A stretch of DNA of 64,000 nucleotides from an uncultured Clostridia bacterium (GCA_947175325.1 CAMWME010000006.1:18030-82029); one strand, 5' to 3'; positions 14,660 through 24,691 are shown, counted from the first letter of the stretch. The notes: generated by a model not told the origin, from the sequence alone. Numbers and translations: made by a program.

Positions 14660-16575
14660 TATTCTACTTCTCCTTTATGTTCTTGCTGATAGGAATCGAA
14701 AAACTTTTCGCCCTCGTGTATTTCAACCTCTCCACTATCTTTAGATGCAATTACGGTCAAAAATTGAGTATTGTCTTTTTTATAGAACCTATCCGCAAAT
14801 CGATCAACCTCTGCAGATTGTACAAACGCAATCATTTGATTAAATACTTTGGGGATAATGGCTGCAACCGCTTTTCGTTTGTCAAAATCCATTTTCCCTG
14901 TGGGCGAATCAATAATAAACGGAAATTCCAATTCGGCATCTTCAAATAACGTTCCAAGAAAGCAATAGCCTATACTTAACGTTTGCCCTTCACTTGCCCC
15001 ATTTCTGTTTCTTAGCTTTATATAGCGATCAATGTTTTCTATTTCAATATTATCATCAGTAATAACTGTTTTAATTTTTTCATTCGTCTTTCTAATTATT
15101 TCAGTCTTCAATGCATCTGTAGCTTTTTCTTTAATAGCTAAAATTAGTTTTTCGACAGCTGTTTTTCTGCGAAGTGCACTGTTTGTTCTTGTCGCTGAAG
15201 CGATTTTATTTTCATATTTATTGAGCTCAAGCCTTGCTTTATGTAGATTGTTTTGCTCATCTAATTCATTATTTGACTCGTCTTTTGATTCAATACGCTC
15301 AAGCTTATCCTTAGCAATCGCTATTAATTCCCTAAGCTTATATATTTCGGATTGAAGCTGTTCTGTCTTATCTCCGCCAGCCTTTAATAATTTTTCTTCA
15401 TTTATCGTTCGCCTTTTTCTTATGTTTTCTTCTTGCAAACGTAATTCTCCTAATAAATCAAAAGCGTCTTGTGCGCGTGAATCAAAGCTACTTTCAATAA
15501 GGCAACTCTTAATTATATTTAATACAGCTTGTCGGTCACCGCCTAGATAACGTTCCGCATTCTTTAATATTGCATCCCGCTCATTCTCTCCTATACAACG
15601 ATCACATATACATTTTTGAGCATTCGCTAATTCAATGAAAAAGTCTTTCGAACTATTCTTCGGTAATTTGAGCTTTTGCATACCTTGCCCCAATTCAAGC
15701 ATTCGCGCAGAAAAAGAATCACTGAGCAAATACGGAGATTTTACAAGTGCAAGAAGCTCATTTACTTGCGAACTAATTTTCCCTCTGTTTTCTTCCGCCT
15801 CTTTAATCAATCCTTGTTTTTCTTGATTGAGTGCAATAGATTGCTTATGTAGTTCATTCAGATTATCTTCCTTCTCTATTAGCTGGGATTGATAAATAGC
15901 TAAATCTGAACTTAGTAGGCTTCGCTCAGCTTCAAGCTTGATGATTGTTTTTTCGATTGCATCCTTCCTTGTTCGCAAATTGCTTATGGAGCTATTCGTG
16001 CCTTTGCTGCCACCTTCGGCACTTTGAATATCTTCCAATATTTTGTTATTCATTGATAATATGTAATCCAACTCATCTAAGCGATAAAGGTAGCGTATTG
16101 TTTCTTCTGCTTCATTAGATGTTCTATCCATTGACTTTTTGGCTTGTTCTCCGTCAAACACAAAACGGCTGACAAACTCTGGAGTAAATATCCCTCTAAG
16201 AGCCTCAGGAAGACGAAGACCTCTTTCTCTTCCTCTGGGCGGCACCACAGTATCAATCATTGCTGCCCCATTTTTATAATTCAAGCTGAGAATATATTTG
16301 TACTGTCTATTATCAAATTTTACAGTTAAACTAAATTCTCCTAAATCAGCCGAAATAACAGAGGGCGCAAACTCCTTGATCTTCTCTGAGCTCCAATTGA
16401 CAGCACTTCCATCTAATAATCCCTTGATAAGTTGAATAATCGTCGTCTTACCAGTGCCATTCGCCATCATAACAAAATTATTTTTTATTGCTTCATCATT
16501 ATGATGAAAAAATAATTTTAAAGAAGAAATCTTGCGGATGTTGATACATTCCAATTCAAGAACGGTCATTCTCAT
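14659..16575 (-). CDS. SMC-like (DndD-type) ATPase with CxxC hook
   Basis: 638 residues. Walker A is ANGTGKTT (about 38-45), followed by FVFDGEQAKKS (about 139-148), a motif shared with DndD. A long coiled coil follows; its middle holds CICDRC (322-327), which resembles a Rad50 zinc hook. Then come an ABC-signature-like GASEGQTLSIGY and Walker B FPFIIDSP. These are features of an RNF-type SMC ATPase that couples ATP hydrolysis to DNA handling. It is distinct from the dndD at 19044 in the same operon, so it is the second such ATPase. I infer a role in the restriction or effector half of the phosphorothioation system. Confidence 0.75.
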   Translation of the reverse strand: MRMTVLELECINIRKISSLKLFFHHNDEAIKNNFVMMANGTGKTTIIQLIKGLLDGSAVNWSSEKIKEFAPSVISADLGEFSLTVKFDNRQYKYILSLNYKNGAAMIDTVVPPRGRERGLRLPEALRGIFTPEFVSRFVFDGEQAKKSMDRTSNEAEETIRYLYRLDELDYILSMNNKILEDIQSAEGGSKGTNSSISNLRTRKDAIEKTIIKLEAERSLLSSDLAIYQSQLIEKEDNLNELHKQSIALNQEKQGLIKEAEENRGKISSQVNELLALVKSPYLLSDSFSARMLELGQGMQKLKLPKNSSKDFFIELANAQKCICDRCIGENERDAILKNAERYLGGDRQAVLNIIKSCLIESSFDSRAQDAFDLLGELRLQEENIRKRRTINEEKLLKAGGDKTEQLQSEIYKLRELIAIAKDKLERIESKDESNNELDEQNNLHKARLELNKYENKIASATRTNSALRRKTAVEKLILAIKEKATDALKTEIIRKTNEKIKTVITDDNIEIENIDRYIKLRNRNGASEGQTLSIGYCFLGTLFEDAELEFPFIIDSPTGKMDFDKRKAVAAIIPKVFNQMIAFVQSAEVDRFADRFYKKDNTQFLTVIASKDSGEVEIHEGEKFFDSYQQEHKGEVE

Positions 16576-16760
16576 TGTGAATCAACCTCCTTCAATTCGT
16601 CATCATCAAGCAAAGAAAGAATATGCTTTAAATCGCTTTCCTGAGCATTATCATCAAATTTATTTTTTATAAATTGCTTAAAAGCAGATTTAAAGTCTTC
16701 AGAGTATATTGATCCGTCTACAACCGTATCAATTATACTTTCAATAGTCTTATTCCTCAT
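16572..16760 (-). CDS. Small acidic protein of the dnd operon
   Basis: 62 residues, rich in Asp and Glu (DDNAQESDLKHILSLLDDDELKEVDSQ). It overlaps the helicase gene by 11 bases and the ATPase gene by 4, which shows tight coupling. No family recognised. It may be a bridging or regulatory subunit between the helicase and the ATPase. Confidence 0.6.
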   Translation of the reverse strand: MRNKTIESIIDTVVDGSIYSEDFKSAFKQFIKNKFDDNAQESDLKHILSLLDDDELKEVDSQ

Positions 16761-18666
16761 CTTCTATCCTCCGTATTTTTGATAATTCCGTTAACCATTC
16801 ACTACGTTCATGGTCAGTATCTGAATCGTTTTCTTTATCACCATCATTTAGAATAAAATCTATTATATTAGCTACTTTATCGGGGTTATTTTTATCTAAT
16901 CTTAAAGCTCGTCCTATTCTTTGTGTAGTTACCAATCTTGAACGATCTGAAGCAAACAAAAATATATTTGACACACAACTTATATCTATCCCCTCAGAGA
17001 TTTTTTTACAAGTAACCAAACAATTTATTTCCCCGTTTGCAAATTTTTCCAAGTTGACTTTTTCGTCATCACCGTAATAAGTATGATAGCGATCTGTATA
17101 CTTAATGAGAACTTCTTGTAAAATCTCGCCATACTCCATTGTTTGGACAAATATTATGCTTTTATTTAGAAGTTCACGACGTTTAGAGATTAGTTTTTCA
17201 AATTCTTCAATTTTATTTATTGCAGTTTTATTGACTAATGAGAGCTGCGTGAACATATCTGTATCGTTGACAATTTCGCCATTCTTTTTTCTAGCACTAA
17301 AAGCTGCAATAATTCTCCTCTTTTTTTCACGCTCTTCAGCAGAAAGAACATATTGCAACGGCACATAACTGAATTCACACAAAATACCTTTTCGAATCGC
17401 ATCTTTTAAAGAAAACTCAAAAATAATCTCTCCTATTTCTTCTCTGATAAAGTCATTCCCAATATCATCATATTCGCGTTCGGGAGTAGCGCTTAATCCT
17501 AGCCTATATTTATATTGAGATAATCTTCCAGATAATGCTTGAACAAACGAATTGGAACCGACACCATGGACCTCGTCAAAAATGAATAATGTATCATCTC
17601 TATAATTCCCCGGAGATCTATCAAATAAGTTTAATAGTTTTTTTAAATCTTCTGCTTCGCGCGAAATAAGCAATAAAGAATCGTCAGGATGCATAATGAA
17701 CGTATTCATCATTTTTTTGGATTCATAGTGATAATAGACCTGTTTATCAAGATAGTGTTCTCTCAACTGTTTCGCCCATTGGTCCAACAGATCAGTACCA
17801 AACATTGTAATAACAACACGTTTGATCTTCCGTTCCTCAAAAAGTTGGTCCATAATTTTCATGGCAGTAATAGTCTTCCCCGTTCCCGTTGCCATTGCAA
17901 GAATACCATGTTCTTTTTCCATAAAACGAGAAACTGCAATATCTTGGTGTTCCCACTTATTCTTTGCCTTGTGCGCAAAAGAATATGGTCTATCTGCGGA
18001 ACGTAATTTAAATATCCTATTTTTAATTGCATGCGGAATCGAATAAATTTTAAGATTTGGATCTTTGCTATCCCACAACCTATTAAATCGATTTATGTCG
18101 TAATAAACATATTCTTTCGTTCCAGCCCAAGTGCTAAACACCTTTATGCCTTCATAGTTTTGGAATCCATGAGCACTATCATTAATCGAGCCAGAAAACG
18201 ATAGCGCCTCATCATCTCTATAAAAGATCCCAAACTTATCATGAAAATCTCCATTGCTTAAAGATTTGCAAGGTATTGCAAATTTAAGCTCAATGATTCC
18301 ATCGTATAGCAACCAAGAAAATGTATTTAAAATATCTTTACTCATTTCGTTCTGCAAGGCTTCAACATTTTGTACCAAAGCCTCTTCTAATTTTTTAAAT
18401 ACACTCCCGTCGCTCTCATTAGCAGCAATAATCGCATCTAAATCTGCATTAGAAAGAATAGGACTTGTGATAAGTCTCATTGTTCCCCCACGAGATGCAA
18501 AATCACTTAGACCTTCTAAATTGCACGTAAGCCAACCAGAAGTAAAATAACCTACACCACGATCCAATCTTGATGCCCACATAAACCCAGGCTTATACAA
18601 TTCGTTTACGAGGTCATCCTCTGACGTATTAATACACAACTTAATTTTAGGATATTCCATACTCAT
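16750..18666 (-). CDS. PLD-nuclease / superfamily 2 helicase, likely phosphorothioation-linked restriction enzyme
   Basis: 638 residues. The N-terminal phospholipase-D-like nuclease domain has HDK (142-144) and GSIN (159-162), an HxK...GSxN half-site as in PLD-type nucleases of restriction systems. A superfamily 2 helicase follows: Walker A ATGTGKT (259-265), DEVH (364-367), SATPERE, motif V CKKISEGIDISCV and motif VI QRIGRALR. Helicase-containing restriction proteins linked to dnd loci are known (the family named DNA phosphorothioation system restriction enzyme). This gene starts 6 bases after dndE, so I infer it cuts DNA lacking the modification. It stands where DndF, G and H would be expected. 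Confidence 0.8.
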   Translation of the reverse strand: MSMEYPKIKLCINTSEDDLVNELYKPGFMWASRLDRGVGYFTSGWLTCNLEGLSDFASRGGTMRLITSPILSNADLDAIIAANESDGSVFKKLEEALVQNVEALQNEMSKDILNTFSWLLYDGIIELKFAIPCKSLSNGDFHDKFGIFYRDDEALSFSGSINDSAHGFQNYEGIKVFSTWAGTKEYVYYDINRFNRLWDSKDPNLKIYSIPHAIKNRIFKLRSADRPYSFAHKAKNKWEHQDIAVSRFMEKEHGILAMATGTGKTITAMKIMDQLFEERKIKRVVITMFGTDLLDQWAKQLREHYLDKQVYYHYESKKMMNTFIMHPDDSLLLISREAEDLKKLLNLFDRSPGNYRDDTLFIFDEVHGVGSNSFVQALSGRLSQYKYRLGLSATPEREYDDIGNDFIREEIGEIIFEFSLKDAIRKGILCEFSYVPLQYVLSAEEREKKRRIIAAFSARKKNGEIVNDTDMFTQLSLVNKTAINKIEEFEKLISKRRELLNKSIIFVQTMEYGEILQEVLIKYTDRYHTYYGDDEKVNLEKFANGEINCLVTCKKISEGIDISCVSNIFLFASDRSRLVTTQRIGRALRLDKNNPDKVANIIDFILNDGDKENDSDTDHERSEWLTELSKIRRIEDEE

Positions 18667-18672
18667 CCCCCA

Positions 18673-19047
18673 CTATATGTTAGAGTCCAAATTGCAAAGA
18701 TGATTATACAAATCTTTGCTATATCTTTTTTCGTTTTCCAATAATTTTGCACCACGATCCAAATGTGCTTTCACCATATTAGGAAAATATTCTTCTTCAG
18801 TTGTCGCTTTATTTTCCGTATTTATAATAGTCATTTTAAATAATAAATCATGGTCGCCAAAAATAGTTTGTCGACTCAACTCTAACCCATCATTATCCGT
18901 TTCAAAATCGACAGGACATAATTTACCTTCTCTAATTGAAAGCGCAATCGCAAGCTTAGAGAGTATAAATGGTGCCAAATTAAGCGATTGACCTAAATTC
19001 GCAAAAATTTTTTGCGTTTGTCTAGATGTATGTAATTTATTGGTCAT
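18673..19047 (-). CDS. dndE: DNA sulfur modification protein DndE
   Basis: 124 residues, close to the usual 110-130. It has the family N-terminus with SRQTQKIFANLGQSLNLAPFILSKLAIALSIREG and the later GLELSRQTIFGDHDLLFKMTI. DndE is a small helical protein that assembles with DndC and DndD in the complex that puts sulfur into the DNA backbone, and has been reported to bind nicked DNA. Its start overlaps the dndD stop by four bases, so the genes are translationally coupled. Confidence 0.9.
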   Translation of the reverse strand: MTNKLHTSRQTQKIFANLGQSLNLAPFILSKLAIALSIREGKLCPVDFETDNDGLELSRQTIFGDHDLLFKMTIINTENKATTEEEYFPNMVKAHLDRGAKLLENEKRYSKDLYNHLCNLDSNI

Positions 19048-21146
19048 ACATTTTCTCCAAAATATGTGTTTGCTATTATTTGTGTATTGCCATCTGAAGT
19101 ATGATTAAGCACGTAAGTATCAGAAATAATATCTGAAACAACATGCTTATAATGTGCCACTATCTCCTCATCTGTGGATAATATTATAATTTGTCCTTTT
19201 AACTCTTTAAAGAAATTTATTAGAATTTTTTCTCTATGTTCTCCATCAATCCTTGCGAATGGCGTATCAATGATATATGGAACATTAATTTTATTAAGGT
19301 TAGACAAGGCTTGGTATAACGCCATGACAAAGATTTGCTTTTCACCAGCTGAAAGTTGTTGCTTGACTTCTACGGGCAACTCAAACTCTTCAACTCCTTT
19401 CAAAAGTTTCTCTTGCAAAACTTCAAATGCATATAATCCGATTTGAGCTATTACATATTCGCTCCCATTGTCTAAAAGTGATTTCTTGATTGCTTTTGCG
19501 TTAAATTTTTTAATTTTATATGGAAGAACATTAAGATTTTCATCAATATGTATTCCATCTATTAAATCACTTTTATTAATTAATCCATTAAATCTAATTT
19601 TAAATTCTTGTTCGACTGCTCTTATACTTCTCTCGTATAGTATTTCTTGCAGTTCATCAAACGCTAATAGAGCCCTAGCAGAAATATCATTGATTGATTG
19701 CTTCTTCAAAACTGCTTCATAGTCTGATTTTGCTTTAGACAATTTTGATGAGCTTATTGCTTTGTTGGCACGCAACTGTTGAAGTTCTTTATCAAGCTCA
19801 AGCAACTGTTTGGCTAGTGAAGCTTTTTGTTCATTCAGCTCACTTTTTTTCTGTAAATACTCATCATAATTCTCTACACTGCTACGTTCTATTTTCTTAC
19901 GAATACGTTTAACACATTTCAAAGAAGCATCAATATCATCTGTAGCTTCCTTTATTCTACCAGTATCAAAAGCTAAAAGATTATTTATTTTTGCAATGAC
20001 TTCAAACCTGTCAAAATCAGAAAGATTTAAAATTGACTTAATATTTCCAATCTCTGCCGAATAGTTACTTATATCGAAAATTATTTTATCTGTAATATCT
20101 TTTGATAATTCAATATTGCAGTCTTGCAGAACTGTTAAAATGATATTTCTAACTTCGGGAGTATCAATTGTTGATTTTAAGTTTAAATTAATTTGCGATT
20201 GGTGTTCAAGCGCAATTTGATCCTTCAATTCTAAAAGCCTGCTTCGCAATATTATAAATGGAAGAACATTGTTTGCAATATCTTTCAGCCACTTCCTCTT
20301 CTCTTCTCGACGAGCTTCTTCTTTTGATATTTGCTCTTGCATTGACTTCCATTCTTTTTTAGAAATCCCACCGCCTTTTGTATATGATTTTTCTAGTTGG
20401 ATTAACTGTTCATCAATTGATAAAATTAATTTTTCAATATTCTTATATTCATCTTCTGCATTTTCAACTCTGACAGCAGCCATCTCATCTTCTTTTAAAC
20501 ATGTATCATATTCGTATGAAAAGGAAGAGTTTTCTTTTGTTTTATTTCTGGATATTCTTCTGAAATTTTCTCGAATAATTTCCATTGTGTCCAAATTACA
20601 CAATTTCAAGAACGCCTCTTTAAAGTCAGAATCTTTGTTCCCATTAAACACAAAATCATTTAGCTTTTCACCATCAAAAAAGTAAAATCTAAATAGATTT
20701 GGAGGAAGCAACTGAAGTATATAATTATTAAAATCTTCTCTTTCTGTAACCGATAAAACTTGATTATTTTTCCGCACCTCAAATATTTCAGTAATTCTTT
20801 TTACTCCCACTTTCCATTTTCGAATGAATGTATAAACATCATTATATTTTCCATCATCAAGCAAAAGATCCAAGTTGACCTCTGCTTCACTATTTTTTTG
20901 AAGTTTTATAGCAGAATTTATTAGCTTTTCAACCTCTATTAGATATTTAGAGTTTATCGCTTCATATCCAAAGGCCACACAACCATAAAGACAGATTTTA
21001 ATAGCGTTAAAAAGAGTCGTTTTCCCTGCGCCATTTTTACCGCCTATCAGAACCATGCGCTTATCTACATCCTTTGTTGTAAAAATAAATTCATTTTCAT
21101 CAACATATGGTCCTATATTTTTTAATCTAATTCGTTGTATCTTCAT
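19044..21146 (-). CDS. dndD: DNA sulfur modification ATPase DndD
   Basis: 700 residues, in line with the family (about 660-700). An SMC/Rad50-like ATPase: Walker A GKNGAGKT (36-43), the motif FYFFDGEKLNDF, a long central coiled coil, then the ABC signature LSAGEKQIFVMAL and Walker B VPYIIDTPFARIDGEHR near the C-terminus. DndD is thought to supply energy for DNA structural change or nicking during phosphorothioation, together with DndC and DndE. It overlaps dndC by 20 bases. Confidence 0.93.
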   Translation of the reverse strand: MKIQRIRLKNIGPYVDENEFIFTTKDVDKRMVLIGGKNGAGKTTLFNAIKICLYGCVAFGYEAINSKYLIEVEKLINSAIKLQKNSEAEVNLDLLLDDGKYNDVYTFIRKWKVGVKRITEIFEVRKNNQVLSVTEREDFNNYILQLLPPNLFRFYFFDGEKLNDFVFNGNKDSDFKEAFLKLCNLDTMEIIRENFRRISRNKTKENSSFSYEYDTCLKEDEMAAVRVENAEDEYKNIEKLILSIDEQLIQLEKSYTKGGGISKKEWKSMQEQISKEEARREEKRKWLKDIANNVLPFIILRSRLLELKDQIALEHQSQINLNLKSTIDTPEVRNIILTVLQDCNIELSKDITDKIIFDISNYSAEIGNIKSILNLSDFDRFEVIAKINNLLAFDTGRIKEATDDIDASLKCVKRIRKKIERSSVENYDEYLQKKSELNEQKASLAKQLLELDKELQQLRANKAISSSKLSKAKSDYEAVLKKQSINDISARALLAFDELQEILYERSIRAVEQEFKIRFNGLINKSDLIDGIHIDENLNVLPYKIKKFNAKAIKKSLLDNGSEYVIAQIGLYAFEVLQEKLLKGVEEFELPVEVKQQLSAGEKQIFVMALYQALSNLNKINVPYIIDTPFARIDGEHREKILINFFKELKGQIIILSTDEEIVAHYKHVVSDIISDTYVLNHTSDGNTQIIANTYFGENV

Positions 21147-22521
21147 CTTGTAAAACCTTTTCTATAGAGTTATAGTGTAGCCAATTTTGATTAATTATCT
21201 GATCAAAAGATTTTTGCAACTTATTATTTCTAGTAATGTTTTTATACTCATCAACTGAAATAATTAATTTAGTTATGAGTTCAAGAGGAATACTATATTT
21301 TTCTGATACCATTTTAATAGATGAAATTGAATCATTATCAAATCTAGCTATTTTATAGTCATGCCACGGAAGCTTTTTATTTTTAACTTTATAATAAGTT
21401 TCCACAAGATTACGACACGATAAGTCTCCTTCTTCATCCCACATCTTATCGATAACTTTTAATTCAGCCAAAGTAATCAACTCTAATCCTGTTTCATTCT
21501 CGAGATAAAGCAACTCTTCTAATATGATTCTCCTAGCCTCAAGTGTAAAGGGCCCCATACCTAAGCTTCCATCTGCCTTTTTATAAACTGTACCATTTCT
21601 GCGCTTGGTGTCTCGATATTCTGAGCATTCCCTCATTTCCAATAATCTATTTCTAAAGTTCCGTAAAGGGATTAACTCATTTGCACCTTTATTTATAAAA
21701 TTTTGCAACGACTTATCTTCTTTAACCATAGTACAACACCAACAACCAAATCTGGAATTGCCTGTAACTGGAATCTTTTCTCTATCTACCTCTCCTAAAA
21801 CACTTTGTTCTTCCCCTAAGTTTTCTCCTTGATATAAATTAAAAAGATACTTCATGTCCGTACCCCAAGGGCTCATACAGTTATCTTTTAATAAAAATTT
21901 CCAAACTAAGTCATTGGGAATTTCCGTTATAGGATTATAAACGTAGGCGTTGTCTATATCGTTATGTAGATTAAGTAATTTTCCCTCAATTTCTCGCGCA
22001 GTAATCGTTTTTAATCTTGTTGTGCTCTCTCCCTTTCTTACCCCAAGTAAAATGATTATTTCTCCATTTTCTTCTATACATTCATTGACAAACTTATTCA
22101 TAGGGGCAATTTTCAATCTATCGGTACACCACCTAAAACCAGGAGGTTCCGGTGTAGGATATCCTAAACCAATTATTCTACTCCAAAAAGTTTGTTCTGG
22201 CTCAGGATATATTATTTTAGCCTCTATTTTCAGCCCATCATGTTCCGCCGCCGAATTTATTCTATGGGACGATGAATGCATATAGTTTTTTACTATAGGG
22301 TTTTCAACCATAGTATCCGAAGTAATTACATAAATTTTTTTATGCATTACTGAACCAGCTTGGGTAAGTCGCTTCATTGCCTCATATACAAGACTAACTA
22401 GCAGTGTAGAGTCCTTACCTCCACTATAGCCAATCAACCAAGGGCGCAGATCATGTTTATACACAATCATTATTTCTTTAATAATATCTTCAAATGACTC
22501 AAATTCATCTGTATAGGGCAT
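21127..22521 (-). CDS. dndC: DNA phosphorothioation sulfurtransferase DndC
   Basis: 464 residues from ATG 22521 (MPYTDEF), which has AGAAGGA upstream; a longer frame to 22572 would overlap the preceding gene. An ATP pyrophosphatase of the PAPS-reductase fold: the PP-loop SGGKDS lies near residue 35. Conserved cysteines of the iron-sulfur site appear in RFGCWCCTMVKEDK and CSEY, with RWCTDRLKIAP upstream. DndC activates the DNA phosphate with ATP and receives sulfur from DndA or IscS. No cysteine desulfurase gene is in this window, so sulfur must come from one encoded elsewhere. Confidence 0.93.
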   Translation of the reverse strand: MPYTDEFESFEDIIKEIMIVYKHDLRPWLIGYSGGKDSTLLVSLVYEAMKRLTQAGSVMHKKIYVITSDTMVENPIVKNYMHSSSHRINSAAEHDGLKIEAKIIYPEPEQTFWSRIIGLGYPTPEPPGFRWCTDRLKIAPMNKFVNECIEENGEIIILLGVRKGESTTRLKTITAREIEGKLLNLHNDIDNAYVYNPITEIPNDLVWKFLLKDNCMSPWGTDMKYLFNLYQGENLGEEQSVLGEVDREKIPVTGNSRFGCWCCTMVKEDKSLQNFINKGANELIPLRNFRNRLLEMRECSEYRDTKRRNGTVYKKADGSLGMGPFTLEARRIILEELLYLENETGLELITLAELKVIDKMWDEEGDLSCRNLVETYYKVKNKKLPWHDYKIARFDNDSISSIKMVSEKYSIPLELITKLIISVDEYKNITRNNKLQKSFDQIINQNWLHYNSIEKVLQDEDTTN

Positions 22522-22525
22522 AAAA

Positions 22526-23626
22526 TTAATCCTTCTCTTTTTTTTCTGCGTTAGGCATATCACGCCAACCAATATTAAGATAATCTAATACTGCTCCCCA
22601 TCCAAAGGGATGTCCGTTCTCATCCAAACAACAGTTCAACATCCAGTACTCCCACTCCTTGGGGTTACGCTCTCGTAAACGATCAAAGCGATGTGGACGT
22701 TTTTCAAGCTGAATACCAAATCCACACATTGAACAACCCGTACGCTGTTCTCCAGTCGTATATAGTCTTCCGCCCTCATCGCGCTCTATCGTACCATATA
22801 TTGATGGAACAGGCACATTTAAATCAATAGCTAATTGAAGAATATCTTGCCTCATAAAAATGGCAAAGGGTGCTGATCTAATCGTCCCTTTACCAAAATA
22901 ATTGCAGCCATTTAACATAAGAGCTTTCTGTCTTCTCCCACCCTCTGATGCCATTAACCCCAAAAAGGGAACGCTATTATGAGCCTTAGCCCAATCTTCA
23001 CAAGGTTTTTCTTTAAGATAGTAGCAACACTTTGAAGAAACTTTAAATGGTGCAACCTTATAATTTACTCCTTCCTCCGCATTCTCCAATCCGCCAAATT
23101 TATTTAACCATTTTTGCGCCAGTTTCATTCTGGAATTTTTTTTATTACCACCATATTCACCAGTTTCACCTGTTACTATTGCATGACGAATTGTTTTATT
23201 ATTTTGTGTGGGATTTTGAAGTAATTCAATTTTGCGCGCAATTTCCTTAGAAAGCACAGGGAAACCAAATTCTTGAATTAATTTCTGTTTGTTCCATCTT
23301 GTTCCATCTGCTTTTTGAGCTGGTAATAAAGATATAACACCCAACTCCTTATGTATCTTCTGAATACTAATATCTTCTAAAGAAGAAACTGATACAGCGG
23401 GAATATCAATTCCTATCGATCTTAAAAACAATAATAGTGTAATACTATCTAATCCACCGACAGAAACATAGCAATCCAAATCACGTTTTTCACATTCGTT
23501 ATAAAACTCCCATGCGCGAATCCTTGCATATTTGACTTTAAAATCATATGGCATCTGTTGTTTCACTCTAAAAGAAGCTATCTTTTTTTCATTTTCTATC
23601 GAGGAGCTATCCAATGAATCCGCCAT
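22526..23626 (-). CDS. Second PAPS-reductase-like protein in the dnd operon
   Basis: 366 residues, same fold class as DndC but clearly different. The PP-loop reads SVGGLDS (55-61) in place of SGGKDS. Cysteine clusters appear as SKCCYYLKEKPC and GCSMCGFG, which could hold an iron-sulfur cluster. PAPS-reductase-like proteins of this size are frequent in phages and genomic islands, usually without a known role. Its position between dndB and dndC, three bases after dndB, suggests it belongs to the modification pathway, perhaps in sulfur delivery or a second modification. This is inference from context. Confidence 0.75.
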   Translation of the reverse strand: MADSLDSSSIENEKKIASFRVKQQMPYDFKVKYARIRAWEFYNECEKRDLDCYVSVGGLDSITLLLFLRSIGIDIPAVSVSSLEDISIQKIHKELGVISLLPAQKADGTRWNKQKLIQEFGFPVLSKEIARKIELLQNPTQNNKTIRHAIVTGETGEYGGNKKNSRMKLAQKWLNKFGGLENAEEGVNYKVAPFKVSSKCCYYLKEKPCEDWAKAHNSVPFLGLMASEGGRRQKALMLNGCNYFGKGTIRSAPFAIFMRQDILQLAIDLNVPVPSIYGTIERDEGGRLYTTGEQRTGCSMCGFGIQLEKRPHRFDRLRERNPKEWEYWMLNCCLDENGHPFGWGAVLDYLNIGWRDMPNAEKKEKD

Positions 23627-23629
23627 ACA

Positions 23630-24691
23630 CTAACCCATTAATATTTTTTCTTTTTTTTCTTCGTCACTGCTAATAGGAAGTGACAGCAACCTTTTAATCT
23701 GAATATACGTTAGAAAAATTCCTTGTTCATTACGATTAATTTGACCATTGGGTTTAATTGCTCTTTTTAACCAACAAGCCTCATTATTTCTTCGCCAATC
23801 TATTTTTTTTAATCCACTTAATGTCTTGCCCATATCAATGTACTGTGTATTGCAAAAAAATTCGCACAATCTACCTAAAGATAAAATAATCAGTCCTTGG
23901 GTTGTGATATAATCCTCACGCAAACTCTTTTTACTCAATTCTCCAGCATCCATTTCATTCCATTCATTCATATTAGCAACTACTGTTTCCCAATATTTAA
24001 GAATTCTTTTTTCCGACTCAACAGTCACACCTATTATTTTTGTAATGCGTTTATTTGCAGTAAAGAATGTATTAAGTGTAAAAAGATTAGATGAAAACTT
24101 ACTTAGGTTATCTTTTTCTTTATCAGTATATTTCCTCAAAAAGTTGATTCTGTTGACAACATTTTTCGTTATTATGGCAACAGGGTCTTCTGAATCATAT
24201 AAAGTGTTTAAAGACTTCGATGTCGTTACAGCATGTTTATTTAAATCAGTAAACATCTGCTGACTTCTTTGTAGCCCCTTATCTTTATAAAAGACAATAG
24301 ATATTGTCTCGTCTTTAAGTGTTTCATCCTCAATCAATGCAGCTTCAATAGCTGCTCTTCTATGTTGCCCGTCATTTATTAAAAAAGATGCCGCCATGTC
24401 GACTTGTAAAACTCCTACCCTATCACTCTCTGAACAAGGAATAAAGTCCATTCCTCCATCAATAGATGCCGCAAGCGCAGAAAACACATATGTATCGCGA
24501 TGATCTAAAATATAATCCCGTATCTCAGGAATTCTTGCCTGATTTAATTTTCGTTGTGCACGATAGTCCGGAGCGACATCCTCATTATTGGCTATAAAAA
24601 TTTTGTTTAATAATCCAAGTGGCACCATACAAATATAATATTCATTTCCTGCTTGAAAACCTTTAACTGCTGGGAACTGGTAAGTCAACAT
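23630..24691 (-). CDS. dndB: DndB, DGQHR-domain regulator of the dnd operon
   Basis: 353 residues. Carries the defining DGQHRRAAI motif (107-115), preceded by the conserved region of DGQHR proteins (KLNQARIPEIRDYILDHRDTYVFSALAASIDGG). In studied systems DndB is dispensable for modification and represses the dnd genes or adjusts how much DNA is modified. As the first gene of the operon, right behind a promoter overlapped by palindromes, it is well placed for autoregulation here. Confidence 0.9.
   Translation of the reverse strand: MLTYQFPAVKGFQAGNEYYICMVPLGLLNKIFIANNEDVAPDYRAQRKLNQARIPEIRDYILDHRDTYVFSALAASIDGGMDFIPCSESDRVGVLQVDMAASFLINDGQHRRAAIEAALIEDETLKDETISIVFYKDKGLQRSQQMFTDLNKHAVTTSKSLNTLYDSEDPVAIITKNVVNRINFLRKYTDKEKDNLSKFSSNLFTLNTFFTANKRITKIIGVTVESEKRILKYWETVVANMNEWNEMDAGELSKKSLREDYITTQGLIILSLGRLCEFFCNTQYIDMGKTLSGLKKIDWRRNNEACWLKRAIKPNGQINRNEQGIFLTYIQIKRLLSLPISSDEEKKEKILMG

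Noticed and set aside
14659..16575. Calling this gene dndD
   Set aside because: A better dndD lies at 19044 next to dndC and dndE; this one has a different signature (EGQTLSIGY) and a CxCxxC hook, so it is listed as a DndD-like ATPase.
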